This document shows, piece after piece, positions 18,136-27,015 of a stretch of 64,000 nt of DNA. Within the stretch, counting starts at the first letter, position 1. Each line of letters opens with the position of its first letter. The notes below the pieces were generated by a model. The model worked only from the letters and a program-made list of their open reading frames with translations. It did no database searches and was not told the origin of the DNA. Both the position numbers and the translations under genes were made by a program. The stretch is taken from the NCBI GenBank assembly GCA_041653315.1, contig JBAZFO010000003.1:1-64000 (forward strand), written 5' to 3'. Source of the stretch: Candidatus Micrarchaeia archaeon (GTDB lineage Archaea; Micrarchaeota; Micrarchaeia; Anstonellales; JAHKLY01).

Positions 18136-18153
18136 CGTAATATAATATCTTCT

Positions 18154-18798
18154 ATGGAATTACCAATTGAGAAAAAATTAAAAAAACAAGTACATTTAGA
18201 AACTGCTATTTTACAAGATATAATAATGGAAAAACTCGTTTATTCCTTAGACTTAGTTCTTCATGGAGGAACTTCTATATGGCGAGTATATAAAGGAAAT
18301 CGGTTTTCTGAAGATTTAGATTTTTATATGGAAAAATGGGAACCTGATAAAATAAAAGAAACTTTAAAAGAATTAGAAATTTTTGAAATGAAACTCAAAA
18401 AATTTAAAAAAACAAAAAATACTGTTTTTTCAGTAATTGAAAAAAACAATGTAATTGTAAAAGTAGAAGCTTCTAAAAAACACTGGAAATTTAAAGAAAT
18501 GTTAGGAGAATATGAAAAAACAAATGGAAGTTATCTTCCTATTAGTACATTATCAGCAGAAGATTTATTCAAAGAAAAAACAAAAACATATTTAAATAGA
18601 AGATTGATAAGAGATATTTATGATATATATTTCTTATTCCATCAGTGCGATTTTAAAAAAATAGAAAAAACAGGTAAAGAATTTATAAAAAATATCCCTT
18701 TCCCAAAAGATGAAGATGTTTTAAAATCATTAATTTTAACAGGAAAAGTTCCAACATTTAATGAAATAAAACTAAAATTATTAAATTGGTTTAAATAG
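18154..18798 (+). CDS. AbiEii-type nucleotidyltransferase toxin
   Basis: A 214-residue protein of the AbiEii / nucleotidyl transferase family. The signature is LHGGTSIWRVYKGNRFSEDL (about 33-52), with the GG and the Ser-x-Asp-x-Asp (SEDLDFY) catalytic pattern, followed by a C-terminal helical region with LFKEKTKTYLNRRLIRDIYD. Family toxins modify tRNA or nucleotides to halt growth. The open frame extends to an ATG at 18028, but that would run through the C/D sRNA and the promoter, so I use 18154. The antitoxin gene follows after 8 bp, in the reverse of the usual order. Confidence 0.85.
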   Translation: MELPIEKKLKKQVHLETAILQDIIMEKLVYSLDLVLHGGTSIWRVYKGNRFSEDLDFYMEKWEPDKIKETLKELEIFEMKLKKFKKTKNTVFSVIEKNNVIVKVEASKKHWKFKEMLGEYEKTNGSYLPISTLSAEDLFKEKTKTYLNRRLIRDIYDIYFLFHQCDFKKIEKTGKEFIKNIPFPKDEDVLKSLILTGKVPTFNEIKLKLLNWFK

Positions 18799-18806
18799 GT
18801 GAAATT

Positions 18807-19316
18807 ATGAAATATTCGTTAGAAATATTCAAATCAAAAAAATATCCTGTTTTTACGTTTAAAGATATTAAACAATTAAAAATACCTAAAAACTATGCAA
18901 AACAACTTATGTATAATAAAATAAAAAGAGGAGAAGTAAAAAGAATTAAAAAAGGGTATTATACTTTTCACGAAGATCCAATGATTGTAGTATTTGCATA
19001 TGAACCAGCATATCTAGGATTAGAATCAGCATTAAGTATACATAAGGTTTGGGATCAAAAAACTGTTCCTGTGATTATAACACAAAAAAACGTTAGACAG
19101 GGAATAAGAAAATTTAATAATACAAATTATGTTGTTAAAAGAATAGCACCCTCTTTATTTACAGATTACACAACCATTAATTATTATGGGTTTTGGCTTC
19201 CTGTTTCAACTTTAGAAAAAACTTATGAAGATATCAAATATTTTAATGAAAAAATAGATCCAAAAACTATGAGGAAATTAAAAAAACTAATTAAAAAAAA
19301 TAAACTTAAAAAATAA
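18807..19316 (+). CDS. AbiEi-type antitoxin / transcriptional repressor
   Basis: A 169-residue protein downstream of the AbiEii-like gene. The N-terminal ~55 residues form a winged-helix-like domain (FTFKDIKQLKIPKNYAKQLM, then RIKKGYYTF), followed by the AbiEi core with PAYLGLESALSIHKVWDQ. The type IV AbiE antitoxin blocks the toxin without stable binding and represses the operon by binding inverted repeats, which fits the palindrome at 18112-18135. GGTGAAATT precedes its ATG. Confidence 0.85.
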   Translation: MKYSLEIFKSKKYPVFTFKDIKQLKIPKNYAKQLMYNKIKRGEVKRIKKGYYTFHEDPMIVVFAYEPAYLGLESALSIHKVWDQKTVPVIITQKNVRQGIRKFNNTNYVVKRIAPSLFTDYTTINYYGFWLPVSTLEKTYEDIKYFNEKIDPKTMRKLKKLIKKNKLKK

Positions 19317-19328
19317 GAAAAAAGAAGT

Positions 19329-19865
19329 TCAATCTTGTTGTTTCTTAATACCATCTAACAACGCAACCAACTGGTTCTTTATTACCAAATCTAATAATTC
19401 TCTTTGACTTGCATGTGCCACCACCATAACATGTTCATCAGATCCCGGCATTGGATATAACGAAATTAAAAATTCTAACACTTCTTTTTTATTTCTAGAA
19501 CTTAGTTTTTTGACTAAATATTTTAATAAATTATTTACATTAATATCTTTTTTTTCAATATATGTTGAGTTTAAATCACTTATTTCATTTAAATCTATAT
19601 GTATATCAAATGGGCGACCTTTGATTTTAATAACAAAATCTGGTGAGTTGTTTTCTAAAAATTTTGAAATTATAAATTCCACTGCTTTTTTTCTTTTATT
19701 ATAATCCATGTCTTGAATTGAATCTAGAAATGTACCTAACAACGTTATTTTTGGAGTTTTTTCAGATAAACCTGAAATTGGAAAGTTTCTTCCTATGCTG
19801 TCGCTTCCTCCTTTAGCTTCTGTATTAGAATCTCCTTTAATTATATGTTCTTTAAATTTTAACAT
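19329..19865 (-). CDS. Hypothetical protein (178 aa)
   Basis: A soluble 178-residue protein with no signal peptide or membrane segment and a helical C-terminal half (NNLLKYLVKKLSSRNKKEVL). The N-terminus is polar and probably flexible. A GGAGAGGT ribosome-binding site precedes the ATG. It converges on the AbiE module and is followed upstream by the displaced polX fragment. I do not recognise a family. Confidence 0.6.
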   Translation of the reverse strand: MLKFKEHIIKGDSNTEAKGGSDSIGRNFPISGLSEKTPKITLLGTFLDSIQDMDYNKRKKAVEFIISKFLENNSPDFVIKIKGRPFDIHIDLNEISDLNSTYIEKKDINVNNLLKYLVKKLSSRNKKEVLEFLISLYPMPGSDEHVMVVAHASQRELLDLVIKNQLVALLDGIKKQQD

Positions 19866-19959
19866 TATACCTCTCCTCCCCTTTATTTTATATATTATTT
19901 TATGTGTTTTTTCTTTATAAATGTTTCTATTAATGTATGACTATGTTAATACTACTATA

Positions 19960-20062
19960 TTATTTTAACTGCCTTTTTAAATCTTTAACTGTTTTAGCGC
20001 TATTTATTATATCCTTATCCTGCGCCCAGCCTTTTCGCGCTGTTCCTATTCCTAATTCAATA
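19960..20062 (-). pseudogene. Displaced 3' end of polX
   Basis: On the minus strand, 20062-19977 repeats 86 bp of the polX 3' coding end without mismatch. It then continues in frame as KDLKRQLK and stops at 19960-19962, an ending different from that of the intact gene (KDLIKKIKN). There is no start codon or promoter. It looks like the original polX terminus left behind when the gdhA-containing segment entered, with the incoming DNA supplying a replacement end. Confidence 0.8.
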
Positions 20063-20194
20063 TAACTACTAAACTTACAAATAATACATACATTGCTTCT
20101 AAAAACATAGGTGTATAAATCTTTTGTGTGTAATAATATCCTTCTTTATTAATTATCCCCTAAAAAATTCTATTAAAATCTGAAAGGTGATTAA

Positions 20195-21412
20195 ATGAGT
20201 GTTTTTGAAAATAATATAAAAAGATTAGAAAATTTAAAAGATATAATACCAATAACAAAAAAAGAAATGGAAATTTTAACTAATCCTAAAAAAGTGCTTA
20301 AAGGAAAGATAAAAATAAAGGACAAAGAATACGAAGCGTATAGAATAATATTTAATGATTCATTAGGTCCTGGAAAAGGTGGAATAAGGTTTCATCCAAA
20401 AGTAAATGAAGATGAGGTAAACTCATTGGCTTTTTGGATGGCTTTAAAAAACTCATTAGTTGGATTACCTTATGGCGGAGCTAAAGGAGGAGTAAATATT
20501 GATCCTAAACAATTAACACAAAAAGAATTAGAAGAAGTAAGCAGACAATATATGCAATTATTTTATGAAAACTTTGGACAAAATAAAGATATTCCTGCAC
20601 CAGATGTTAATACTAATTCTCAAATAATGGCTTGGATGCTTGATGAATATGAAAAAATTAAAAATAAACATGAATTCTCAATGATAACTGGAAAACCTAT
20701 TGAATTAGGTGGGTGTGAATTAAGAGCAGGAGCAACAGGACAAGGAGGAGCAATTGTTTTAGATAATATAATAAAAAAATTGGGAAAAAATCCAGATGAA
20801 ACTACCGTTGCTATTCAAGGCTTTGGAAATGTTGGATTATATCTAGCTAAATTTTTATTTGAACGAGAGTATAAGATAATTGCAATTAGTGATATTTCTG
20901 GAATGGTCTATGATAAAGAAGGTTTAAACATAAATAATTTAATCAATGATATGAAAGGAAAAGAATATCTAAAAGACTGCGGAATGGAAATAAAAGATAA
21001 AGAAGAATTATTATATTTAGAATGCGATGTTTTAGCGCCTTCTGCTTTAGAAAATCAAATAACAAAAGAAAACGCAGATAAAGTAAAGGCAAAGATAATT
21101 TTGGAAATGGCAAATGGCCCAATAACTTCAGAAGCAGATGAAATTTTAAATAAAAATGATATTTTAATTATACCTGATATTTTAGCAAATTCAGGAGGGG
21201 TTATTGTAAGTTATTTTGAATGGGTTCAAAATAAATTAGGTAATTTCTTTGAAATGGAAGATTTAGAAAGAAAATTAGAATGTATATTAAACAAAACAAC
21301 AGATAAAGTATTTAATCAAGAATTAAAAGACAAATATAATTTAAGAACAGTTGCTTATGCGCTTGCTATAAAAAGAATTTTAGATGCAGAAAAACTAAGA
21401 GGCAACTGCTAA
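20195..21412 (+). CDS. gdhA: Glutamate dehydrogenase
   Basis: Catalyses reversible oxidative deamination of glutamate to 2-oxoglutarate and ammonia with NAD(P). The 405-residue protein has the substrate domain with GPGKGGIRFHP (about 57-67), LPYGGAKGGV with the catalytic Lys (about 91-100) and DIPAPDVNT (about 130-138). The Rossmann domain has GFGNVG (about 205-210), and LANSGGVIVSYFEWVQN lies near the C-terminus. GGTGATTAA precedes the ATG. It is the only gene between two 86-bp copies of the polX 3' end. Its last codons overlap the convergent polX stop by 4 bp. Confidence 0.95.
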   Translation: MSVFENNIKRLENLKDIIPITKKEMEILTNPKKVLKGKIKIKDKEYEAYRIIFNDSLGPGKGGIRFHPKVNEDEVNSLAFWMALKNSLVGLPYGGAKGGVNIDPKQLTQKELEEVSRQYMQLFYENFGQNKDIPAPDVNTNSQIMAWMLDEYEKIKNKHEFSMITGKPIELGGCELRAGATGQGGAIVLDNIIKKLGKNPDETTVAIQGFGNVGLYLAKFLFEREYKIIAISDISGMVYDKEGLNINNLINDMKGKEYLKDCGMEIKDKEELLYLECDVLAPSALENQITKENADKVKAKIILEMANGPITSEADEILNKNDILIIPDILANSGGVIVSYFEWVQNKLGNFFEMEDLERKLECILNKTTDKVFNQELKDKYNLRTVAYALAIKRILDAEKLRGNC

Positions 21413-23115
21413 TTTTTTATTTTTTTTATTAAATCTTTAACTGTTTTAGCGCTATTTATTATATCCTTATCCTGCGCCCAGCCTTTTCGCGCTGTTCCTA
21501 TTCCTAATTCAATAAATCTTAGATGATCAATTGAATGTGAATCTGTTCCTATTGATAATTGTACTCCTTTTTGTATTGCGCGCCTTATATTATCTGCGCT
21601 TAAATCTAATCTATCCATATAACAATCTATTTCTAATGTGGTATTTGTTTGTTTTGCTTTTTCAAATATCTCATCTAAATTTAAATTATATCCATCTCTT
21701 TTACCTATAACTCTTCCTGTTGGATGTGCTATTATATCAACATTTTCATTTTCCATAGCATTCATTATTCTTTTAGTCATGTCTTTTTCAGACATTTTAA
21801 AATTGGAGTGAACTGCACCTAAAACAATATCTAATTCTTTTAAAATATTATCAGGAACATCAATTGAACCATCTTTTCTTATGTTTGCTTCAACTCCTTT
21901 TAATACTGTTATTCCATTTACTTCTTTATTTACTTTATCTATTTCTTTTGCTTGTTTTTCAAAATCAATTTCTTTTAATCCTTGAGCAATTACTAAATCA
22001 GCTAATGAATGGTCTGTTATAAGAATATATTTATGGCCTAATTTTTTAGCTGCTAGAGCCATTTCTTTAATTGAATTTGAACCATCACTCCAAGTAGAAT
22101 GCATTTGTAAATCTCCATATACTTTTGAAATTAAATTAGGTATTTTATTTTTTTCAGCTAATTCAATTTCTCCATTATTTTCTCTTAATTCTGGGGGAAC
22201 ATATTGTAAATTTAATTTTGAATAAACTTCTTTTTCTGTTTTTCCTGCTTCTTGTTTTTTATCTTTAAAAAGTCCGTATTCATTTAATTTCAATTTATTT
22301 TTCATTGCTATTCTTCTTAAAGCAATATTATGTTCTTTTGAACCCGTAAAATACATCATTGCTGAACCAAATTCATTTTCATTAAATATTCTAAAATCAC
22401 AATCAATTCCTATATTCAAAAAAGCAGTGCTTTTTAATTTTCCTTTTGATTTTATTTTTTCAATATATTTTAAAGATGTAAATTTATCCATTGCTTTTTG
22501 TGGATTATCTGAAACAACCAAAATATCTATATCTCCAATAGTTTCTTTCATTCTTCTTAATGAACCTACAAGTTCTATTTGTTTTATTGATTTTTCTTTT
22601 TTTAACTCACTTTTTATTTCATTTGCTATAGGTAAAACATAACCTAATAACTGCCTTCCTTTTATTCTTGAAAGCATTTGTATCCCATTTAATATTTCTT
22701 CTTCTGATTTTTCTCCAAAACCATCTAATTCTTTTATTTTATTATTTTTAACTGCTTTTTCTAATTCATTTAAATTTGTTATATTTAATTTTTCATATAA
22801 AATCTTTATTTTTTTAGGACCTAATGAAGGAATTCTTTTTAAAGAATCAAAATCAACAGGAATTTCTTTTTTTAATCTTTCATATGTTCCTATTTTTCCT
22901 GTTTCTAAATATTCTATTATTTTCTCTTTTGTTGATTTTCCAACTCCTGAAATTGAATCTAATCTTTTTTCTTTATATAATATTTCAATATCTTCTTGGA
23001 GCATTTCTATTGAAGTTGCAGCATTTCTATATGCTCTTGGGCTCCAATCAACTCCTTTTAATTCTAATAAATCAGCAATTTTATAAAATATATTAGCTAT
23101 TTCTTGATTTTTCAT
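21409..23115 (-). CDS. polX: DNA polymerase X with PHP domain
   Basis: A 568-residue family X repair polymerase for base excision or gap filling. The N-terminal 8-kDa-like and helix-hairpin-helix part has ISGVGKSTKEKI and IPSLGPKKIKIL. The palm has VGSLRRMKETIGDIDILVVS with the Asp-x-Asp metal ligands (about 184-203). A C-terminal PHP domain with DLQMHSTWSDGS, ITDHS, ANIRKDG and GTDSH probably gives 3'-5' exonuclease activity. The length matches bacterial and archaeal PolX. The last codons lie outside the 86-bp repeat and differ from the displaced copy's ending. Confidence 0.95.
   Translation of the reverse strand: MKNQEIANIFYKIADLLELKGVDWSPRAYRNAATSIEMLQEDIEILYKEKRLDSISGVGKSTKEKIIEYLETGKIGTYERLKKEIPVDFDSLKRIPSLGPKKIKILYEKLNITNLNELEKAVKNNKIKELDGFGEKSEEEILNGIQMLSRIKGRQLLGYVLPIANEIKSELKKEKSIKQIELVGSLRRMKETIGDIDILVVSDNPQKAMDKFTSLKYIEKIKSKGKLKSTAFLNIGIDCDFRIFNENEFGSAMMYFTGSKEHNIALRRIAMKNKLKLNEYGLFKDKKQEAGKTEKEVYSKLNLQYVPPELRENNGEIELAEKNKIPNLISKVYGDLQMHSTWSDGSNSIKEMALAAKKLGHKYILITDHSLADLVIAQGLKEIDFEKQAKEIDKVNKEVNGITVLKGVEANIRKDGSIDVPDNILKELDIVLGAVHSNFKMSEKDMTKRIMNAMENENVDIIAHPTGRVIGKRDGYNLNLDEIFEKAKQTNTTLEIDCYMDRLDLSADNIRRAIQKGVQLSIGTDSHSIDHLRFIELGIGTARKGWAQDKDIINSAKTVKDLIKKIKN
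21429..21514 (-). repeat. 86-bp direct repeat inside intact polX 3' end
   Basis: Identical over 86 bp to 19977-20062, at an offset of 1452 bp. It covers about 28 codons of the PolX C-terminus. The two copies bracket gdhA. Confidence 0.9.
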
Positions 23116-23175
23116 ATAAAACTAACATACGTAATGTTTAAATTAATTTTATAAATATTTCAAATCTATAGAAAG

Positions 23176-23191
23176 CTATATAAACATATAG
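23176..23191 (+). promoter_or_regulatory. Promoter/operator of MazF-like module
   Basis: CTATAT-AAAC-ATATAG, a perfect 6-bp inverted repeat that overlaps the TATA-like CTATATAAA about 25 bp upstream of the antitoxin ATG at 23206. It is placed where an antitoxin repressor would bind. Confidence 0.5.
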
Positions 23192-23205
23192 AATAATATA
23201 ACATT

Positions 23206-23421
23206 ATGACAAATACAACAATTATGATTGATTTAGAAATAAAATCTGCATTGGATTCTCTTAAAATACATCATAGAGAATCATATAAAGAAATTATTGA
23301 AAAACTTATTAATTTTTATTTAGATGAAAAAAAATTGAAAAATTTTGTAGATGAAGCACAAAAAGAAAAAATAAAGGAGCTTTGGGATAATGAATGGGAT
23401 GAAATCTGGAACACAGCTTAA
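23206..23421 (+). CDS. Antitoxin of MazF-like module
   Basis: A 71-residue protein. The first half, with TTIMIDLEIKSALDSLKIHH and RESYKEIIEKLINFYL, resembles a ribbon-helix-helix DNA-binding domain. The acidic, Trp-rich tail (ELWDNEWDEIWNTA) would occupy the toxin's active site. It overlaps the toxin gene by about 30 bp, a normal coupling for such pairs. A likely operator lies at its promoter. Confidence 0.75.
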   Translation: MTNTTIMIDLEIKSALDSLKIHHRESYKEIIEKLINFYLDEKKLKNFVDEAQKEKIKELWDNEWDEIWNTA

Positions 23422-23716
23422 ATTTGGAGATATAATATTAGCTGAAATACCTTTTGTTGAAATTAATGAAGTTAAAAAAAGACCTGCTTTGGTCCTATTC
23501 GAAGAACATAATAATGTAATTTTAATGGGCATAACAAGCAATCCACTAATGAAAGGAATTCAAATAACTAAAAAAGAGGGTGCTTTAACAAACAGCATTA
23601 TTAAATTAAATTATATATTTACAATTGATAAAAATAAAATTATTAAAAAACTCTTTTCTTTATCTAAAAATAAAAAAGATTTAATTTCTAGAGAATTTAT
23701 TAAAAAAATAAAATAA
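23390..23716 (+). CDS. MazF/PemK-like mRNA interferase
   Basis: A toxin of about 105 residues with the MazF/PemK fold signature near the N-terminus: LKFGDIILAEIPF, then EVKKRPALVLFE (about 10-37). The later strands include GITSNPL and a typical YIFTIDKNKIIKKLFSLS. These enzymes cleave mRNA at short sequences. GGAG lies about 10 bp before the ATG at 23390; a second in-frame ATG at 23399 is also possible. It is followed at once by the convergent lipoprotein gene. Confidence 0.8.
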   Translation: MNGMKSGTQLKFGDIILAEIPFVEINEVKKRPALVLFEEHNNVILMGITSNPLMKGIQITKKEGALTNSIIKLNYIFTIDKNKIIKKLFSLSKNKKDLISREFIKKIK

Positions 23717-23725
23717 AAGAGGATG

Positions 23726-25840
23726 TTATTCCTCTTGTGTTTCATTTTGTGTTTCTTCTTCTATTGTTTCATTTTCTGCTTCTGTTTCATTTGTGTTTTC
23801 TCCTATTGCGTCTTCTAGTATTTCTTCTGCAGTTATTTCAATGAGTTTTAATTTTGCCTGCCTATCTGTAATTACACAAGTGTATAATGCATCATCAGAA
23901 GTTTCACCATTTATTTCTAAGATTTTGATTGTATATTGTCCTATTGTAAATGTTTCTCCTTCTTCTACTGCTCTTGTTGTTTCACTGCCGCCTTCCTCAA
24001 AAAATAATTCTGCTTCTTTGTCTGAAATTTCACATTTGTCATTTGCTTCTTGTGTTTTGAAGGTTATTGTGTTTAAACCTAATTTTAAATCACCAAAATC
24101 TTCATCTTCTCCTTCTTCAAATGTAAATTCTTCAGATATAGGTTCCATTATTTTTAATTCTGCTTTTTTATTTGATATATCACATCCATCTTCATCGTCA
24201 TTTAATTCAACATCTGCTATAATATCTTCTAATTCTATTTCTATATTATCAACTTTTATTGAATCTCCTAACAAAACATCAGATTTAGATTTGCCATATT
24301 TTAAAGTTGCATCTTCTTTAATTAAGAAACAAGCTGCTTCAACTTCAACATCTAATGAAACTTTTTCACTATTGATTACACATTTTTCTTGATCTTCATC
24401 ATATTCAACATCAATATCAAATTCTTTTACTAAGATAATGATATTATCTTTTCTTCCTGTTGTTTCACTATCTTCATCACCTAAAGTTAATTTATAATCG
24501 TCCTCTCCATCCTCGATTTCTAAAACTACTTTCATATTTGAGGCAGTACAATCACTTGAAGGTAAAGTTAATTTTAAAGTCACTTCTTCATTATCTATTT
24601 CACACGTTCCATTAACTGAATCTTCCATATCTTCAGTTATTTCCATAACTTTTACTCTTTCTCCAGTTATGAAAACTTTTTCATCACCATAACCTAAAGT
24701 AAATGTTTCTGTTGTTAAATCTGGGAATAATAATTGTAAATCAACTTCTCTGTTTGTTATTGTACATTCTTCATCATAAGTAGTTATTCTTAAAGTTACA
24801 TTTTCATTTGTAATTTCACATTCTTCTTCAATACATTCAATTTCTTGGCTTATGTCTGTTACTTGAACTCTTACTCTATTACTTACAAAACTTGAAGCTC
24901 CTTCATTTAATTCAAATGTATCTGTTCCAGAACCTTCTGGACTAACTTTTAATATCACAGATTCTGAAATAATTTCACAATCTTCAGTGCAATTTTCAGT
25001 TTCAGTATCTATTCTATATATTTCTATTTCAGTATCTTCATCTAAAGTTATATCTTCTCCTTCTTCAAATGTTTGAGTTTCAACATCAGTATCTGGAGCA
25101 CCAATTTCTTGAGTAACATCTGTTATTCTAATTGTATAATCTCCGGTTAATGAAGCTTGTTCCCCTTCATCTTTCGTTATTGTTACATCTGCCATATCTC
25201 CGATAGATACATCTTCTGTTATTGATTTTACTTTTATTTTAATATCATTTTCTAATTCCTTAGTTTCTTGTTCATCATAAATATCTGAATTAGAAAATGC
25301 TTCAACAAATTCTGTTGTTGCTCCTATTGTTTCAACTTCAACATCTGTTCCTGTTGATAAAGTAGTTGAATCAGTAACTGGAACTACTACTTTCTTTGAT
25401 GAAACATCTGAAGATTGAACATTAAGTTTTATTTCCTTATTTTTTACTTCACATCCTTTTTTCTCAACACTAAAAATTTGATTTATATCTTCAATAAATA
25501 AAGCTAAATTATCAGATAGAACTTCTTGTCCTTGTTCTATTAAAGTAAATGTTTTGGATTCATTATCTTTAACTGCTTCTATTTTTATTTTTTCATCTGA
25601 TATAATACATGTTCCATTATCATATTCTGCATCTTCAGATATGCTTTTTACTAATAAATTCCACCCTTCTAAAGTTGTATTTTCTCCTTCTTTTAAACTT
25701 GTTGAAGTATCAATTGGAACACAAGTACAATCTTCTTGTTGAATAAATCCTTCTGGACATTCACTTGGACAACCTTCCGGTCCTAAACATCCAAAAAACA
25801 GCATTGATATTAATAATAATCCTAGAATATATTGTTTCAT
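23726..25840 (-). CDS. Large acidic repeat lipoprotein
   Basis: A 704-residue surface protein. The N-terminus MKQYILGLLLISMLFFGC is a lipoprotein-type signal with a Cys at 18, followed by a Cys cluster (CPSECPEGF). The body consists of roughly eight or nine degenerate beta-rich units of 55-75 residues, each with a Cys-x-Ile or Asn/Ser-x-Glu-x-Val-x-Leu strand and an EGE turn. The last ~30 residues are almost entirely Glu, Asn and Thr. It is very acidic throughout. It probably forms an extended envelope or S-layer-associated structure. No enzymatic motif is visible. Confidence 0.8.
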   Translation of the reverse strand: MKQYILGLLLISMLFFGCLGPEGCPSECPEGFIQQEDCTCVPIDTSTSLKEGENTTLEGWNLLVKSISEDAEYDNGTCIISDEKIKIEAVKDNESKTFTLIEQGQEVLSDNLALFIEDINQIFSVEKKGCEVKNKEIKLNVQSSDVSSKKVVVPVTDSTTLSTGTDVEVETIGATTEFVEAFSNSDIYDEQETKELENDIKIKVKSITEDVSIGDMADVTITKDEGEQASLTGDYTIRITDVTQEIGAPDTDVETQTFEEGEDITLDEDTEIEIYRIDTETENCTEDCEIISESVILKVSPEGSGTDTFELNEGASSFVSNRVRVQVTDISQEIECIEEECEITNENVTLRITTYDEECTITNREVDLQLLFPDLTTETFTLGYGDEKVFITGERVKVMEITEDMEDSVNGTCEIDNEEVTLKLTLPSSDCTASNMKVVLEIEDGEDDYKLTLGDEDSETTGRKDNIIILVKEFDIDVEYDEDQEKCVINSEKVSLDVEVEAACFLIKEDATLKYGKSKSDVLLGDSIKVDNIEIELEDIIADVELNDDEDGCDISNKKAELKIMEPISEEFTFEEGEDEDFGDLKLGLNTITFKTQEANDKCEISDKEAELFFEEGGSETTRAVEEGETFTIGQYTIKILEINGETSDDALYTCVITDRQAKLKLIEITAEEILEDAIGENTNETEAENETIEEETQNETQEE

Positions 25841-25888
25841 ATAAAATCACCAATTTAAATATTATACTAAAATATTTAAATATAGTGT

Positions 25889-26752
25889 TTACTCTTTTTT
25901 AATGAAACATAATACAAAAATCATTATTCCAGTATATATAATTAATATATAATTCTTGTATGTCTCAGGTAAATAAATTAATAAAAGAAGGAATAATAAT
26001 AAGAAAATTAAACCATAAAAATATTTTTTAGGAACTAATTTAAAAAGAATTTCAACTTTATCTAAATAAGAATTTTTATGTGCTTCTTCAAAATTTAAAG
26101 AGATATTAGTTAAACCTTGAAAATTCTCTGCAAATATAGTTTTTTCTAATTTATCAAAATATTCAAATATTTCCTCTTTATTATCCATAGTTATTGCTTT
26201 TAACTGCAATATCTCTTCTAATGAAAAAATAACAGATTTTATTTCGGCCATTAAAGATGGATTTAAATCAGGCATATTTGCATCATTTAAAGTATTTTTT
26301 ATTTTAATAAATTCTAATTTTAATTCTTTAACTGATTTTTTAACTTCATCAAGATAAACTCCCCTATTTAAAGGATCATCTAACTTCTTTTTTGTTTTGA
26401 TTATTAAATATTTTAAATAATCACTATATGAAAATCCATAATTCTTTTTAAAATAAGAAAGAAATAGTTTTAATGAAGGTCTTCCTATTTGGATATTTAA
26501 AAAGGCTAAAAATTTTTCTAAAATAAAACAAAATAAAAGTATTGAAAAAGTAAATAAAAATAATAAAAATACTGCACTCACTAAAGAAGTTAACACTATT
26601 AATATAACATTTTCTTCTAAAGTAAAATTAACTAAATAATAAAGAATAAATACAAAACTTATTAAATATACAATACCATGCCACCATCTTCTAAAAGAAA
26701 CTGCTGCTGAAATATCATCAAAAACTATATCTCCATTATTTTTTGTTTTCAT
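25889..26752 (-). CDS. Membrane protein with central helical domain
   Basis: Two hydrophobic segments lie near the N-terminus (about 25-75) and two at the C-terminus (about 235-282). They flank a helical soluble region of about 150 residues with many Lys and Glu. I prefer the ATG at 26752 (MKTKNNGD); the frame extends five codons upstream to a TTG. No family is recognised. It is divergent from the AbiE-2 segment. Confidence 0.7.
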   Translation of the reverse strand: MKTKNNGDIVFDDISAAVSFRRWWHGIVYLISFVFILYYLVNFTLEENVILIVLTSLVSAVFLLFLFTFSILLFCFILEKFLAFLNIQIGRPSLKLFLSYFKKNYGFSYSDYLKYLIIKTKKKLDDPLNRGVYLDEVKKSVKELKLEFIKIKNTLNDANMPDLNPSLMAEIKSVIFSLEEILQLKAITMDNKEEIFEYFDKLEKTIFAENFQGLTNISLNFEEAHKNSYLDKVEILFKLVPKKYFYGLIFLLLFLLLLIYLPETYKNYILIIYTGIMIFVLCFIKKE

Positions 26753-26830
26753 ATTTAAACGCCCCAAACCTTATTTGATATTTTTATTTTATATCTTCTT
26801 CTTTATAAATGTTTTGCTTTGTGTAAAAAA

Positions 26831-26857
26831 AAGTAAATAGCCTGCCTCAGACTCTGT
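26831..26857. repeat. 27-bp direct repeat, left copy (C/D sRNA 3'-end remnant)
   Basis: Identical over 27 bp to 28499-28525. Read on the minus strand it contains ACAGAGTCTGAGGC, the last 7 nt of a guide, the D box and the closing stem of the C/D sRNA at 28511-28578, but no C box follows. It marks the left end of the AbiE-2 segment. Confidence 0.85.
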
Positions 26858-26941
26858 TTGAATTATGTGTGAATAGACTAACCTACATTGTTTATTTAAC
26901 TTAATTTTGTAATAATATCTTTTCCTTCATAAAATTAGTTC

Positions 26942-26968
26942 AAAAAGTGTCATTTAATGACACTTTTT
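26942..26968 (+). promoter_or_regulatory. Operator of AbiE module 2
   Basis: A perfect 13-bp inverted repeat, AAAAAGTGTCATT-T-AATGACACTTTTT, centred about 60 bp upstream of the ATG at 27016 and upstream of a TTTTTATATT TATA-like box. It is a probable binding site for the AbiEi repressor. Confidence 0.7.
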
Positions 26969-27015
26969 AAAAAGAAATAGAAAGGTTTTTATATTAGTAA
27001 GTAATAAACATATCT

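Noticed and set aside
18028..18153. N-terminal extension of the AbiEii-like gene
   Set aside because: The extension would translate the second half of the C/D sRNA and the operator/TATA region; the ATG at 18154 gives the normal family N-terminus.
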